A DNA stretch of 64,000 nucleotides from Scytonema hofmannii PCC 7110 (GCF_000346485.2 NZ_KQ976354.1:4918436-4982435), one strand, 5' to 3'; positions 45,601 through 53,544 are shown, numbered from the stretch's first letter. The notes: generated by a model from the sequence alone, not told the origin. Made by a program: numbers and translations.

Positions 45601-47861
45601 ATATTACTATCTCTGGAAATTCCTTCTCCTTAACTGATGGCGCTCGACTGACTGCTAGCACTTTTGGACAAGGGAATGCAGGCGATGTTAACGTTGATGT
45701 TACAGACGCAGTGATGATTTCTGGAAGAAACAGTGCAATTAGTAGCGCCGTGGGAAGGGGATCAAAAGGTAATGGTGGGAACATTACAATCTCTAGTGGT
45801 TCGTTCTCCTTAACTGATGGTGCTCTACTGCAAGCCAGCACCTTAGGAGAAGGGAATGCAGGCAATGTCAACATTAATGCTACAGGTGCAGTGATAATTT
45901 CTGGGCATAAGGACAGATCTTTTAGTGGAATTATCAGCGGTGTGGCATCGGAGGCAAAAGGTAACGGTGGAAACATCGCGATTTCTGGTGCTTCGTTCTC
46001 CCTGACTGATGGCGTTGGACTATTTACCAGTACCTTAGGAGAAGGCAATGCAGGCAATGTCAACATTAATGTTATGGATGCAGTCACAATTTCTGGAGTC
46101 AAGGACGGACTTCGCAGTGGAATTCTTACTACTAATTTGGGAAGGGAGGCAAAAGGTAAGGCTGGGGATATTCGTATTTCAGGCGGCTCGTTCTCCCTCA
46201 CTGATGGTGCTAGATTGCAAACCAGTACCTCTGGAGAAGGAAATGCCGGAAATGTCAACATTGATGTTACAAATGCAGTGACAATTTCTGGGGAGAAGGA
46301 TGGATTTTCCAGTGAAATTAGCAGCAGTGTAAGAACGGGGAAGGGTAATGGTGGAAATATTACGATCTCCGGTGGTTCGTTTTCCTTAACAGATGGTGCT
46401 GCACTGACTGCTAGTACTAGTGGACAGGGAAATGCAGGTAATGTTAACGTTAATGTTACAGGTGCAGTAATCATTTCATCTGAGAGTAAAAATGAATTCC
46501 CCACTGGGATTTTCAGCCCTGTGGGAACAGAGGCAAAAGGCAATGGTGGGAATATTATTATTTCTAGTGCTTCATTATCCTTAACAGATGGCGCGGTACT
46601 GCAAGCCGGCACTACAGGAAACGGAAATGCAGGCAATATCAATGTTGATGTTAAAGGTGCAGTCAGTATTTCTGGAAAGAAGGATGAATTTTCCAGTGGA
46701 ATTGCTAGCGCTGTTGAAACGGGAGCAAAAGGTAATGGTGGGAACATTACGATCTCTAGTGGTTCGTTCTCCTTAACTGATGGTGCTGAAGTATCTGTCA
46801 GCACTTCTGGAGAGGGAAATGCAGGTAGTGTGTTTGTGCAAGCAAAAGATTTCGTGGTTCTGGCACGTGATGCCAAAATCTTCTCTACTGTAGAATCTGA
46901 AGGTGTCGGCAAAGGAGGCAACATCAATATCGGCACCGCAAGACTCTTCCTCAAAGACGGTGCTCAAATCACTGCTAGCAGTACAGGAAACGGATCTGCT
47001 GGAAACTTGGATGTCAATGCTCGCACTATCTTTTTGGACAACAGTACTCTCAGTGCTAATACTCGCAGTCAAGACAATAACCCAAATGTAGAACAAGCAA
47101 CTATTACTCTACGTGCAACAGATTTGGTGTTACTACGCCGTGGTAGTAGGATGACCACTAATGCTTCTGGAGAGAATATCATTGGCGGTAACATCAACAT
47201 CAACACCAACATTCTAGCAGCATTTGAAGACAGTGATATTAGTGCCAACTCAACTGACTTCCGGGGTGGAAATGTGAGAATCAAGACTCAAAGTATCTTG
47301 GGTACGCAGTTCCGCAATGCACCCACTTCCAGAAGTGACATTACAGCTACAGGTGCAACGCGAGATTTAAGTGGGAATGTAGAAATCACTCCACCGGATG
47401 TCGATCTCACTAGTGGATTAGTCGAACTCCCAATTAATCTGGTTGATGCCTCTAATCAAATTTACACTGCCTGCACTCCTGGTACGCGACAATTCCAGAA
47501 TACTTTTACTGCAACAGGACGAGGTGGACTACCACTTAATCCAACTGAACCACTGCAAGATGTAACTCCCCTCGCACAGTGGGTGAGATTGAGATCGCCC
47601 CTCAACGCCCAAACCACTCAAAACCATTTGAGTGCAGAACAAGATTCACAATCCCCCTTAGAAAACTCAGCCAAAACAACAAACGGAGAACCAACAGCAA
47701 TCTCGACCACTTCCAAATTTACTACAGCGATCGCTCCACTTGTGGAAGCGCAAAGTTGGGTAGTGGATGTTCATGGGAACATAGAATTAGTAGCGCAGAC
47801 TGCTCAAATCAATCCTAACAAGCCCAGGTTTTCAAGCGCCTCTTGCCCTGTTTACGAATAA
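42663..47861 (+). CDS. TPS-secreted filamentous haemagglutinin-like protein 2
   Basis: 1732 residues with AGGAG eight bases before the ATG. A signal peptide ends near ANNSVAQ. The TPS domain has IIEGGTTRGVNLFHSL and LFLLNPNGIIFGPSARLD. From about residue 325 to 1390 there are 17 repeats of about 63 residues (GNGGNITIS, SLTDGA, GEGNAGNVNVDVTGAVTISG), forming a long beta-helix. The C-terminal region (NANTRSQDNNPN to the end) is nearly the same as in TPS protein 1. Two 156-base stretches, 44451-44606 and 44835-44990, differ at only about four positions, showing recent unit duplication. Probably a surface filament or adhesin; the partner TpsB is not in the window. Confidence 0.88.
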   Translation: MSGVSADLCYWQGLGIAIACTIVLYANNSVAQIIPDTTLPNNSNVRLNGNTTIIEGGTTRGVNLFHSLREFSIPQGLGAFFNNAPEIQNILTRVTGGSISNIDGLIRANGKANLFLLNPNGIIFGPSARLDVGGSFLASSASSLKFADGFEFSATNPQTTSLLSINVPIGLQYGTNPGKIQVRESFLEGKLGQTLALVGGDVSVEGGSLRSPSGRIEIGGVADLGMVEIKGQQPDGVFRLTSLLFPENIGRSDVLLSKGAAINVTGAGEGSIAVNARNLDVLERSVLSAGIGDGLGTIGAAAGDVTLKATEDIKFVESNVFNVVRPQAIGNGGNIIISGRSLSLTNGAILSASTAAEGNAGNVNVDVTGTVTISGAKDGFAGGIVSIVGTGAKGNGGNITISGGSFSLTDGAKLQANTYGEGNAGNVTIDITDAITISGVKNGFPSGIDSAVGTEAKGKGGNITITSNSLSLTDSAQLVASIFGKGDAGSITINARNITVAGGNQGLRSGVFSNVESGAVGNGGNININAATLSLVDGAQLQTLVRGSSDNTLAQGNAGNVNIDVTGAVRISGRKDGFFSGIGSSVLPGVKGNGGNITIASGSLSLTDGARLSASTNGEGNAGNVLVNAKGAVTISGVKDGFSSEIASTVATGAKGNGGNITISSSSFSLTDSARLVVGTGGEGNAGNIKLDVTGAVTIAGLKDGIPNGIFSGVVPEAKGNAGNITIASGSLSLTDGALLSASTNGEGNAGNVSVNAKGAVTISGVKDGFSSEIASAVERGAKGNAGNITISGSSLSLTDGALLIASSAGNGDVGNINIDVTDAVTISGRKDGIRTGIGSTVETSAKINSGNITIAGGSLFLNDGAQLSAATFGNGDAGNININVTGAVTISGEKDGFPTSIGSNVERGVKGNGGNISISGSSFSLSNGAVLAASTAGEGNAGNVNVDVTGTVTISGTNEGSFSEISSSVETAAQGKGGNITISGNSFSLTDGARLTASTFGQGNAGDVNVDVTDAVMISGRNSAISSAVGRGSKGNGGNITISSGSFSLTDGALLQASTLGEGNAGNVNINATGAVIISGHKDRSFSGIISGVASEAKGNGGNIAISGASFSLTDGVGLFTSTLGEGNAGNVNINVMDAVTISGVKDGLRSGILTTNLGREAKGKAGDIRISGGSFSLTDGARLQTSTSGEGNAGNVNIDVTNAVTISGEKDGFSSEISSSVRTGKGNGGNITISGGSFSLTDGAALTASTSGQGNAGNVNVNVTGAVIISSESKNEFPTGIFSPVGTEAKGNGGNIIISSASLSLTDGAVLQAGTTGNGNAGNINVDVKGAVSISGKKDEFSSGIASAVETGAKGNGGNITISSGSFSLTDGAEVSVSTSGEGNAGSVFVQAKDFVVLARDAKIFSTVESEGVGKGGNINIGTARLFLKDGAQITASSTGNGSAGNLDVNARTIFLDNSTLSANTRSQDNNPNVEQATITLRATDLVLLRRGSRMTTNASGENIIGGNININTNILAAFEDSDISANSTDFRGGNVRIKTQSILGTQFRNAPTSRSDITATGATRDLSGNVEITPPDVDLTSGLVELPINLVDASNQIYTACTPGTRQFQNTFTATGRGGLPLNPTEPLQDVTPLAQWVRLRSPLNAQTTQNHLSAEQDSQSPLENSAKTTNGEPTAISTTSKFTTAIAPLVEAQSWVVDVHGNIELVAQTAQINPNKPRFSSASCPVYE

Positions 47862-47889
47862 TAATATTGTGCAGAGTACTACCATATTA

Positions 47890-48252
47890 TTATGCACATT
47901 CAGAGTCAGAGCGCACTCTGAGAATATAATTAAATACTCTAGTGTAGGCAGGACTTCGAGGTTGAAGTAAACGCTGATTAATTAAATCTTGTAAAGTTGC
48001 CAAATGTATTGCTGTAATGATGCAAGCGTTACCTTTAGCTCCCATACAAGAAATGTTATTATCCGACTTAAAAGCACGTGATAGGTCGCACATACTCTGA
48101 GTATTACTTTCAAGCAGTGCCAAATTTTGTTCCATGGTATTCAAGACTACTTGCACTCGTGCGTTTTGTGCATATGCATTACTGGATGCAAAGGTCAATG
48201 AACTGACGAATGTCGCAGCGATTAATCCAATCTTGGTAATTTGTTGACGCAT
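47890..48252 (-). CDS. Small secreted protein, unknown function
   Basis: 120 residues with a strong ribosome site (AAGGAGG before the ATG) and a clear signal peptide (IGLIAATFVSSLTFASSNAYA). The mature part is helical with four cysteines (MCDLSRAF, ISCMGAKGNAC, DSECA), probably disulfide-bonded in the periplasm. No family recognised. It is convergent with TPS gene 2. Confidence 0.7.
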   Translation of the reverse strand: MRQQITKIGLIAATFVSSLTFASSNAYAQNARVQVVLNTMEQNLALLESNTQSMCDLSRAFKSDNNISCMGAKGNACIITAIHLATLQDLINQRLLQPRSPAYTRVFNYILRVRSDSECA

Positions 48253-48564
48253 TAAGATACCTCCTTCTGAGGGTAATGGTATTTAAACTAAAGGTTGAGC
48301 CTGTTTGCTAAAGGATGCTAATTCTTAATTGGTAGCAGTGACATTAGTTTATTCATTCTCAAGCCGCACTCCAGTGTCTTTAACTCATCTCTAGTTAGGG
48401 CTTGCTGAAAGAGAAAATTCAACCAAAACAACTGAACTACAAACAACAGCAGTTGGTAATTTTCGAGAACTCTCCATTCCTAAGTGAATAAAAAGATAAG
48501 AGCAAACCAATTAATGAGTAGAGAAGTTCTGGTGTTTGCCAGAGATTTCAATAAGGGGCGTGTT
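48253..48564. other. Spacer before the GTPase gene
   Basis: Divergent spacer between the secreted protein and the GTPase. The GTPase frame is open back to a GTG at 48484, but without a ribosome site there. No other feature seen. Confidence 0.4.
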
Positions 48565-49695
48565 ATGCCAAAGCAGTCGATTTTAGTAACCGTTGCTGAT
48601 ATAGAGGAGTGTATGATGCGTGTTTTTAATGAGGAACTGCAAAGAAGAGAGCACCCTCGTTATATGGTCATGGTTCAAAGGCTTTTAGAGCGATTTGTAA
48701 CTACTTTGCTTGAAAAAGCAACAAATGTTGGAGACAGTCTAAAGGAGGTAAAAATGCCATTGTTACAAAACAAAACTCTGAAAATTACTATGTTGGGTAC
48801 GGTTGGAGCCGGTAAGACATGTTATATGTTAGGTATGTACGCAGAAATGGTAACTGGAGTAAATGGGATTACGATTAATTCTATCGATTTAGATGTAGGA
48901 ACGAAGCTTCTTAATCAATGGGAGCGTCTTGTTAGTAGTGAAGGTAGTGATCGATGGCCTCCTGGTACTCCAACAGGAACTGAGGAATTCAATTTCCATC
49001 TTAGCTACAATACAAAGCCAATTATGCGGTTCAACTGGATGGATTATCGTGGTGCTGCATTGACTGAGACTGCCAATGAATCTGATGTTAAACAACTACA
49101 GGATAGGCTAATTATTTCAGACTGCACTTTACTGTGTGTTCCTGCTGAGGCTATAGCTCAAGACGTGAAATCAACCACGGTGGTAAAATATAAAACAAAT
49201 AGATTGAATGATTTGCTCGCAAGATTCGCTACAGAAAACACTCTGGCAGATGAGGAATCCTTTCCTGTAGTAATCGTTTTGACTAAGTTTGATGAAATCG
49301 CAGATAAAATTTCTCAAGACGATTTAATTAGGCGTGTTAAGCGACTGTTTCCAGCATTATTTCCGGTGGGAGGGATATGGGATGTTGCCATTTGCCCAGT
49401 TTCACTTGGCTTAGAGCTAGCTCTTGACAAAGATTCTGGGGACATTAATCCTTTTAACCTTCATTTACCAATTGTGTTCGCTGTATGGCACAAGCTTGTA
49501 AAAATGAGAATTGCTGCGGGTTTGCCCAAAAATAAAGATTGGCTGGGTAAACTTCTCCCAACAATGGTGCTTGGAACGATACCTCAGTCAGATTTGAAAG
49601 ACTTTGAAAAGAAGATAGTGCTTCTGAGCGAAGAATTGAAGGACATCCCTATTTTCAGAAAGGGCGAACAATTATTTGGGTATGAAGATGTCTAA
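48565..49695 (+). CDS. GTPase of the conflict-system (double-GTPase) type
   Basis: Membership is inferred from motifs: Walker A TVGAGKTCYML, a switch-like WMDYRG segment where GTPases have DxxG, and LTKFDEI corresponding to the TKxD guanine-specificity motif. Together these indicate a TRAFAC-like GTPase of the kind found in bacterial conflict and signalling operons. Before it lies a helical 63-residue extension (DIEECMMRVFNEELQRR). Start choices: ATG 48565, with AAGGGG upstream, gives 376 residues; ATG 48754, with a perfect AAAGGAGG five to six bases upstream, gives 313 residues starting just before the GTPase core, so two forms may be made. It overlaps the next gene by 14 bases. No effector domain is visible. 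Confidence 0.7.
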   Translation: MPKQSILVTVADIEECMMRVFNEELQRREHPRYMVMVQRLLERFVTTLLEKATNVGDSLKEVKMPLLQNKTLKITMLGTVGAGKTCYMLGMYAEMVTGVNGITINSIDLDVGTKLLNQWERLVSSEGSDRWPPGTPTGTEEFNFHLSYNTKPIMRFNWMDYRGAALTETANESDVKQLQDRLIISDCTLLCVPAEAIAQDVKSTTVVKYKTNRLNDLLARFATENTLADEESFPVVIVLTKFDEIADKISQDDLIRRVKRLFPALFPVGGIWDVAICPVSLGLELALDKDSGDINPFNLHLPIVFAVWHKLVKMRIAAGLPKNKDWLGKLLPTMVLGTIPQSDLKDFEKKIVLLSEELKDIPIFRKGEQLFGYEDV

Positions 49696-50785
49696 TACAT
49701 TATGTGCTGCTTTGATTCATAGCAGAACTTATGAACTTGACTACCAATGGTTAGTTATTCCAAACGATTTTACTGAAGAAGATCGGAAGAGTGCGTCTGA
49801 ATACATTCGATCTGTCAATAAAGCTCTTAAAGACCATTATTCAGGATCTCCTCCTCGCGAACTTGTGACTTGGCTATTTTGGAGTAACGAGCAGTACTAT
49901 GTGTTCGGGGTAGTATGTAATGTTTCATGTGTTCTTGATAAAGACTCTGTTCTGCGAGCGGGAAAAGATTTATCTCTTGATAGTATGGGAAGACCTATAC
50001 CCTATACTTTTCTAGGATATGTTCTCAAAAGAACAACCAACATCTGTACACTTCCGTTTATTTACCCCAACTTGAAACTATTCGAGCCTGTCTGCAAGTA
50101 CATTAGTGCAAGGTGGTTTGAGAAGTATACTAATCTTCCCATTGAGATTCAGTATACATCTCTTGAAGAATTAGGTTTGTCAAATCTCGCTCCGCTTCCA
50201 GTCCTTCCTAAAGGTGAAGTAGCACTGAATTTGAGAGCTGAAACGGTAAACTTTTATCCCAATAAAAACTCCTATCCTGAAATGCTGCTAGCTTCTGTTG
50301 CTCAATGTGATAAACCGACTTCACTTCTCATTGGACAATTGGCTAAAAAATGTATTCCGGCTGGCTCATTTTTGAATGTAGTTGTCTCTGATATTGATTC
50401 ACCAGAAATTGCTTTAGATGATGTTGTATCTTCCATTACCGAGTCTAATTCCTCTCCAGACACCCCTCCCAACACTGGTACTTCTTCATCAGAGAGTGGT
50501 AAGGGTGGCTTTTCCTGGATGCCTTGGGATTCTACTGCTGAAAAAGTTGTGAAGGAGATTACTAGACAATTGTCTCAGCAAGAAGCTAAATTCGAGCAAT
50601 CTCTTGAGGCAAAGTTGAAGGAAGTGAGTGACCAATTAGAACAATTCTTTGAAAAGAAATTGAGGGAAAACTATGACAAATTAGAAAAATTATTTGAAGA
50701 TAAATTAGAGTCAAAGCTGGAGGAAAAATATGACAAATTACAACAATTCTTTGAGAATCGATTGGAGGAAGAACGTGACAAATAA
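49682..50785 (+). CDS. Coiled-coil partner of the GTPase
   Basis: 367 residues from the ATG at 49682; ATG 49688 is an alternative. It overlaps the GTPase gene, so the two are translationally coupled. Residues 1-250 form a mixed alpha/beta domain with no recognised family (DYQWLVIPNDFTEEDRK, VTWLFWSNEQYYVFGVV). A low-complexity Ser/Thr/Pro linker follows, then a long C-terminal coiled coil (about 290-367) made of near-repeats such as KLEKLFEDKLESKLEEKYDK. The layout suits an adaptor that multimerises and is switched by the GTPase (inference). It ends 16 bases before the second copy of the promoter-leader block. Confidence 0.65.
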   Translation: MKMSNTLCAALIHSRTYELDYQWLVIPNDFTEEDRKSASEYIRSVNKALKDHYSGSPPRELVTWLFWSNEQYYVFGVVCNVSCVLDKDSVLRAGKDLSLDSMGRPIPYTFLGYVLKRTTNICTLPFIYPNLKLFEPVCKYISARWFEKYTNLPIEIQYTSLEELGLSNLAPLPVLPKGEVALNLRAETVNFYPNKNSYPEMLLASVAQCDKPTSLLIGQLAKKCIPAGSFLNVVVSDIDSPEIALDDVVSSITESNSSPDTPPNTGTSSSESGKGGFSWMPWDSTAEKVVKEITRQLSQQEAKFEQSLEAKLKEVSDQLEQFFEKKLRENYDKLEKLFEDKLESKLEEKYDKLQQFFENRLEEERDK

Positions 50786-50800
50786 TAGCGCTTGTACAGC

Positions 50801-50867
50801 GATCGAGTTTGTTGACACTTACACTTTATAATTGAGAGTGCCAAAATAAATTGAATAGGAGAGTGCC
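50801..50867 (+). promoter_or_regulatory. Promoter-leader block, copy 2
   Basis: Nearly identical to 42594-42662, with small changes (CACTTT in the left arm, AATAAATTG), followed by a GTG start and the first 62 or so codons of a TPS gene. Confidence 0.75.
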
Positions 50868-51056
50868 GTGTCTAGGGAAGCTAAGAGTTTGTGCTACTGT
50901 CAAAGTCTAGGAATAGCGATCGCTTGCACAATAGTCTTGTATGCAAATAACTCAGTTGCTCAAATCATCCCAGATACCACTCTCCCAAATAATTCCAACG
51001 TTACATTTAACGGCAACACGACGATTATTGAAGGTGGAACCACAAGAGGCGCGAAT
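50868..51056 (+). pseudogene. 5' fragment of a TPS haemagglutinin gene
   Basis: Begins with GTG and closely follows TPS protein 2 for its first 60 residues (signal peptide, then TTIIEGGTTRG). Similarity ends near 51056, inside the C-terminal part of the opposing PIN gene; the open frame runs on to 51113 with unrelated residues. The rest of the gene is missing. Confidence 0.85.
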
Positions 51057-51279
51057 CTTGCACTGCTCGTTCGGTTTCTTCTGGTGTCCATCCCAATCCA
51101 TTTACATCAATAGGACGAGTGGCTACAACCCAAAATTCAATTAAAACTTGAGATGTAATAAAACATTGATGATTGTTAGATATTAGATACCTGATTGTAC
51201 GATCGACAAGATTGTAATCGGGTGAAGCTATATCCCTGGAACGCAACAGGATATTGGTATCTAATAGATAATGGGTCAT
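51025..51279 (-). pseudogene. PIN-domain toxin truncated at its 3' end
   Basis: 84-residue frame starting MTHYLLDTNILLRSRDI, a VapC-type PIN N-terminus with its first Asp and the following acidic SQVLIEFWVV. PIN toxins are about 130 residues; here the second half is replaced at about 51056 by the 5' end of the TPS fragment, so the conserved C-terminal Asp residues are lost. It starts three bases after its antitoxin gene. Confidence 0.78.
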
Positions 51280-51281
51280 AC

Positions 51282-51515
51282 TTAATCATCGTAGATATTT
51301 TCTCGACGCAGAGCTTCATCAGAAAGGTTGGCATAGCTTTTTGGTGCTATATCCATCCACTTCTGCCAAAGTAATAATCTCTCTTCTGATGTTTGAAGTT
51401 TATTAGTTTGTAACATTAAATGCTTGTTACTAAGCTTTTCTTGAAATAGTTTTTGCTCTTCGAGAGAGAGGTTTAGTACCACTTCTACGAGAGAGTTAAC
51501 AAGTTGTACATTCAT
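51282..51515 (-). CDS. Antitoxin of the truncated PIN toxin
   Basis: 77 residues from the ATG at 51515; the frame is open to 51545. Helical, opening VNSLVEVVLNLSLEEQKLFQ, a pattern common in cyanobacterial VapB-like antitoxins, and ending in an acidic tail (LSDEALRRENIYDD) suited to masking the toxin. With its toxin broken it is an orphan. No DNA-binding fold is evident. Confidence 0.65.
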   Translation of the reverse strand: MNVQLVNSLVEVVLNLSLEEQKLFQEKLSNKHLMLQTNKLQTSEERLLLWQKWMDIAPKSYANLSDEALRRENIYDD

Positions 51516-51621
51516 GGTTATGTATACCCACAAAACGCTACACAATCACGGCAGCCACTCCGGCAGAATTTTGGCTTATTATAACACTCAATGCAATTTA
51601 GATAGCACATTAAGCTAGATT

Positions 51622-51785
51622 ATGCGCTTTCTTGCAAACGAAAATTTTCCAGGAGATACTGTAGAAGCTCTTTGCCATCAGGGTCATGATGTGACTTGAA
51701 CTCGCACGCTCTGCTCCTGGTATTGCTGATGCCGAAGTTTTAAACCGCGCTTAAAATGACGATCGCAGTCTATCTGATTATTTAC
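51622..51785 (+). pseudogene. Decayed DUF5615 PIN-like toxin gene
   Basis: ATG at 51622 reads MRFLANENFPGDTVEALCHQ then GHDVT and a stop; further shifted matches to the intact relative at 60286-60657 continue to about 51785 (PGIADAEVLNRA). Its DUF433 partner is not seen here. Substitutions and shifts show an old, dead copy. Confidence 0.8.
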
Positions 51786-51837
51786 GCGAGAAGGGTTGGT
51801 GGGCTTGACAAGAGGAATAATGTATGCCTAAGGAGAA

Positions 51838-52029
51838 AGACTGGTGGTGTCGTTGTGGCAAGTGAGCGATGAAGGCACATCTGTGTTTATGCAGGAATTT
51901 TACAAGCAAATGTGGCAGTCCGGGAAGTCAGCTTCGGCGGCATCGCGAGCAACACAGTTAAAAATGTGGCATTCTAAGAAATGGCGCAATCCCAATTATT
52001 GGGCTGCCTTTACCTTCTTGGGTGAATAG
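51838..52029 (+). pseudogene. CHAT domain C-terminal remnant
   Basis: The frame reads LVVSLWQVSDEGTSVFMQEF, then YKQMWQSGKSASAASRATQ and WRNPNYWAAFTFLGE. This is the last part of a CHAT domain, after the catalytic Cys, normally preceded by GARS/LAS. No upstream CHAT sequence remains. It directly follows the DUF5615 relic. Confidence 0.82.
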
Positions 52030-52073
52030 CATGATTAAGAGCTTAACCCATAACGTCTGACACCGCCTAACCA

Positions 52074-52160
52074 TACTCCCGTGGCGAAATTGGTAAACGC
52101 TTCTGTTTGAGGGATGGAATTCTTGCAGGTTCAAAATTGTCAAGTGAGTCGGGAAAACTC
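52074..52160 (+). tRNA. Degenerate tRNA-Leu-like sequence
   Basis: TGGCGAAATTGGTAAACGC is a leucine-type D arm, and TTTGAGG could form an anticodon loop with GAG on a weak stem (TCTGT/ATGGA). The T arm (GGTTCAAA) lacks a proper stem and the acceptor ends pair only over CCCG/CGGG. Probably a relic, not a working tRNA. Confidence 0.3.
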
Positions 52161-52246
52161 TAAGTTAAAAAGTACTACAATTGAGTAGAAACAATTCATA
52201 CTTATGATTACGATTAGAGACAAGAAATTATAAAGTCAAACAGCCC

Positions 52247-52495
52247 ATGATTACCAAAGCAGAAATTACCATTAAAGTTCCCTCTGAAATAGCACAAGCA
52301 TATCGGAATGCTACTGAAGAACAACGAGAACAATTACAACTTAAGATTACAGCAATTATGCAGTCTCAATTGACAACTCTCAGACAAGAAGCTGTTGCAC
52401 GCTTGAGAAACACAATGGATAAAGCAAGCCAAGAAGCTCAAGAGCGAGGATTAACACCGGAAATTCTAGAATCAATTTTAAATGATGACGAATAA
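52247..52495 (+). CDS. Antitoxin of a PIN-domain toxin
   Basis: 82 residues, helical, opening ITKAEITIKVPSEIAQAYRN, with long amphipathic helices and an acidic tail (ESILNDDE). It overlaps the PIN gene by 14 bases, so the two are coupled. This is a frequent cyanobacterial antitoxin type without an obvious DNA-binding motif. Intact as far as visible. Confidence 0.75.
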   Translation: MITKAEITIKVPSEIAQAYRNATEEQREQLQLKITAIMQSQLTTLRQEAVARLRNTMDKASQEAQERGLTPEILESILNDDE

Positions 52496-52904
52496 TCGAC
52501 GGTTCGTTTTTGACACAAATGTGTTGATTAGCGCATTTTTATTTAGTCAAAGTAAACCTCGTCAAGCATTTGATAAAGCTCAAGATATAGGTGTTATAGT
52601 ATTTTCTAATTCTAATTTTTTAGAGTTGAAAGATGTTTTATACCGTCCAAAATTTAATAAATACCTTACCTTAGAAAGACGGCAAGAAATCATAGATAAT
52701 TTAATGGAAAGTGCTCAGTTTATTGAAGTGAATGAGCAGATTAATGAATGCCGAGACCCAAAGGATAACAAATATCTGGAATTAGCAATCAGTGGTCAAG
52801 CAGAATGTATTGTGACCGGAGATGATGATTTGCTAGTGTTAAACCCTTGGAGGGGCATTGAGATTTTTAATGTTCAACAATTTTTAGCCAAAAATGTAGT
52901 GTAA
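52482..52904 (+). CDS. PIN-family toxin (COG1569 type)
   Basis: 140 residues, complete. The acidic centre is present: Asp in FVFDTNVLISAFL, Glu in FLELKDVLYR, and Asp in CRDPKDNKYLELA and VTGDDDLLVL. This spacing marks the COG1569 family of putative toxin nucleases, which cut RNA in a Mg-dependent way. It is coupled to the preceding antitoxin gene. It appears to be the only intact PIN toxin pair of the classical type here. Confidence 0.88.
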   Translation: MMTNNRRFVFDTNVLISAFLFSQSKPRQAFDKAQDIGVIVFSNSNFLELKDVLYRPKFNKYLTLERRQEIIDNLMESAQFIEVNEQINECRDPKDNKYLELAISGQAECIVTGDDDLLVLNPWRGIEIFNVQQFLAKNVV

Positions 52905-52911
52905 AACCTAA

Positions 52912-53352
52912 GAGGATGTTTGAAAAGTCGGCAATTGGGTCAAAAAAGCTCTCAGGGCTAATCGCTGTTCATAAGTAAAGACAACAGCACCACTGAGAGA
53001 CATTAGTAAATTATACTCCAGCAACCTTACGCAAGAACAATGGGAACTGATTGAACCTTTAATCCCAGCACCATTGCCCGGTGGTCGCACAAGAGAAGTG
53101 AATATGTGGGAGGTGCTTAACGCGATTTTTTGTGTTCTGTGTGTTCGCGTAGCGTCTCGTAGAGAAGGGTGTCGATGGCGCTCATTGCCAGGTGACTTTC
53201 CCAATTGGTAAACAGTTTACACATATTTTCGGATTGGGTAATGGATTTCTGTCGTTGGATTGTGCAGGTAGTTATACGACCAAAAGAAAGTAAGAAGTTT
53301 GTATTGCTACCTAAACGTTGGGTTGTCGAGCGAACCTTGGGTTGGCTATCAA
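52912..53352 (+). mobile_element. IS5-family element remnant
   Basis: Starts with GAGGATGTTTGAAAAGTC, typical of IS5-group inverted ends. From 53008 the frame reads the transposase N-terminus (LYSSNLTQEQWELIEPLIP, NMWEVLNAIFCVL), interrupted at 53141-53167 by a dispersed palindrome; then [14 protein letters not shown], stops, and the far C-terminal piece [19 protein letters not shown]. The central catalytic part is deleted, and the right end is replaced by promoter-leader block copy 3. Confidence 0.82.
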
Positions 53353-53430
53353 TCAAGTTTGTTGACACCTACGCTCTATAATTGGGAGTGCCAAACTAAA
53401 TTGAATAGGAGAGTGCCATGTCTGGGATGC
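53350..53430 (+). promoter_or_regulatory. Promoter-leader block, copy 3
   Basis: Matches copy 1 from CAATCAAGTTT to the ATGTCTGGG start. Palindrome arms differ (CGCTCT and GGAGTG) in ways that keep pairing through G-U. After about four codons the TPS gene is lost. Confidence 0.78.
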
Positions 53431-53472
53431 GGGCAGTGTTAACATTGAAGAACTAATTGCTAGCACGGTAAG

Positions 53473-53544
53473 ATTTATGCTACAAAACGAGTACGTCCCA
53501 TCTTTGTTGAAAAAGATATAGAAATCGTGGTTATAACTGATTAA
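53473..53544 (+). pseudogene. Toxin-like C-terminal fragment (DUF4258-type)
   Basis: The frame reads IYATKRVRPIFVEKDIEIVV and then ITD plus stop, like the end of short DUF4258/RelE-like proteins. No start or upstream part exists. The family call is tentative. Confidence 0.45.

Noticed and set aside
43640-46830. Periodic 190-bp repeats that might suggest a CRISPR-like array
   Set aside because: They are in-frame protein repeats without short repeat/spacer structure. No CRISPR array or cas gene was seen in the window.
45260-46954. Long minus-strand open frame (564 codons) antisense to TPS gene 2, and similar ones at 44324-45220 and 38826-39305
   Set aside because: They are shadows of a periodic coding sequence: the antisense translation repeats with the same period and shows Pro/Leu-rich unnatural composition; no ribosome sites.
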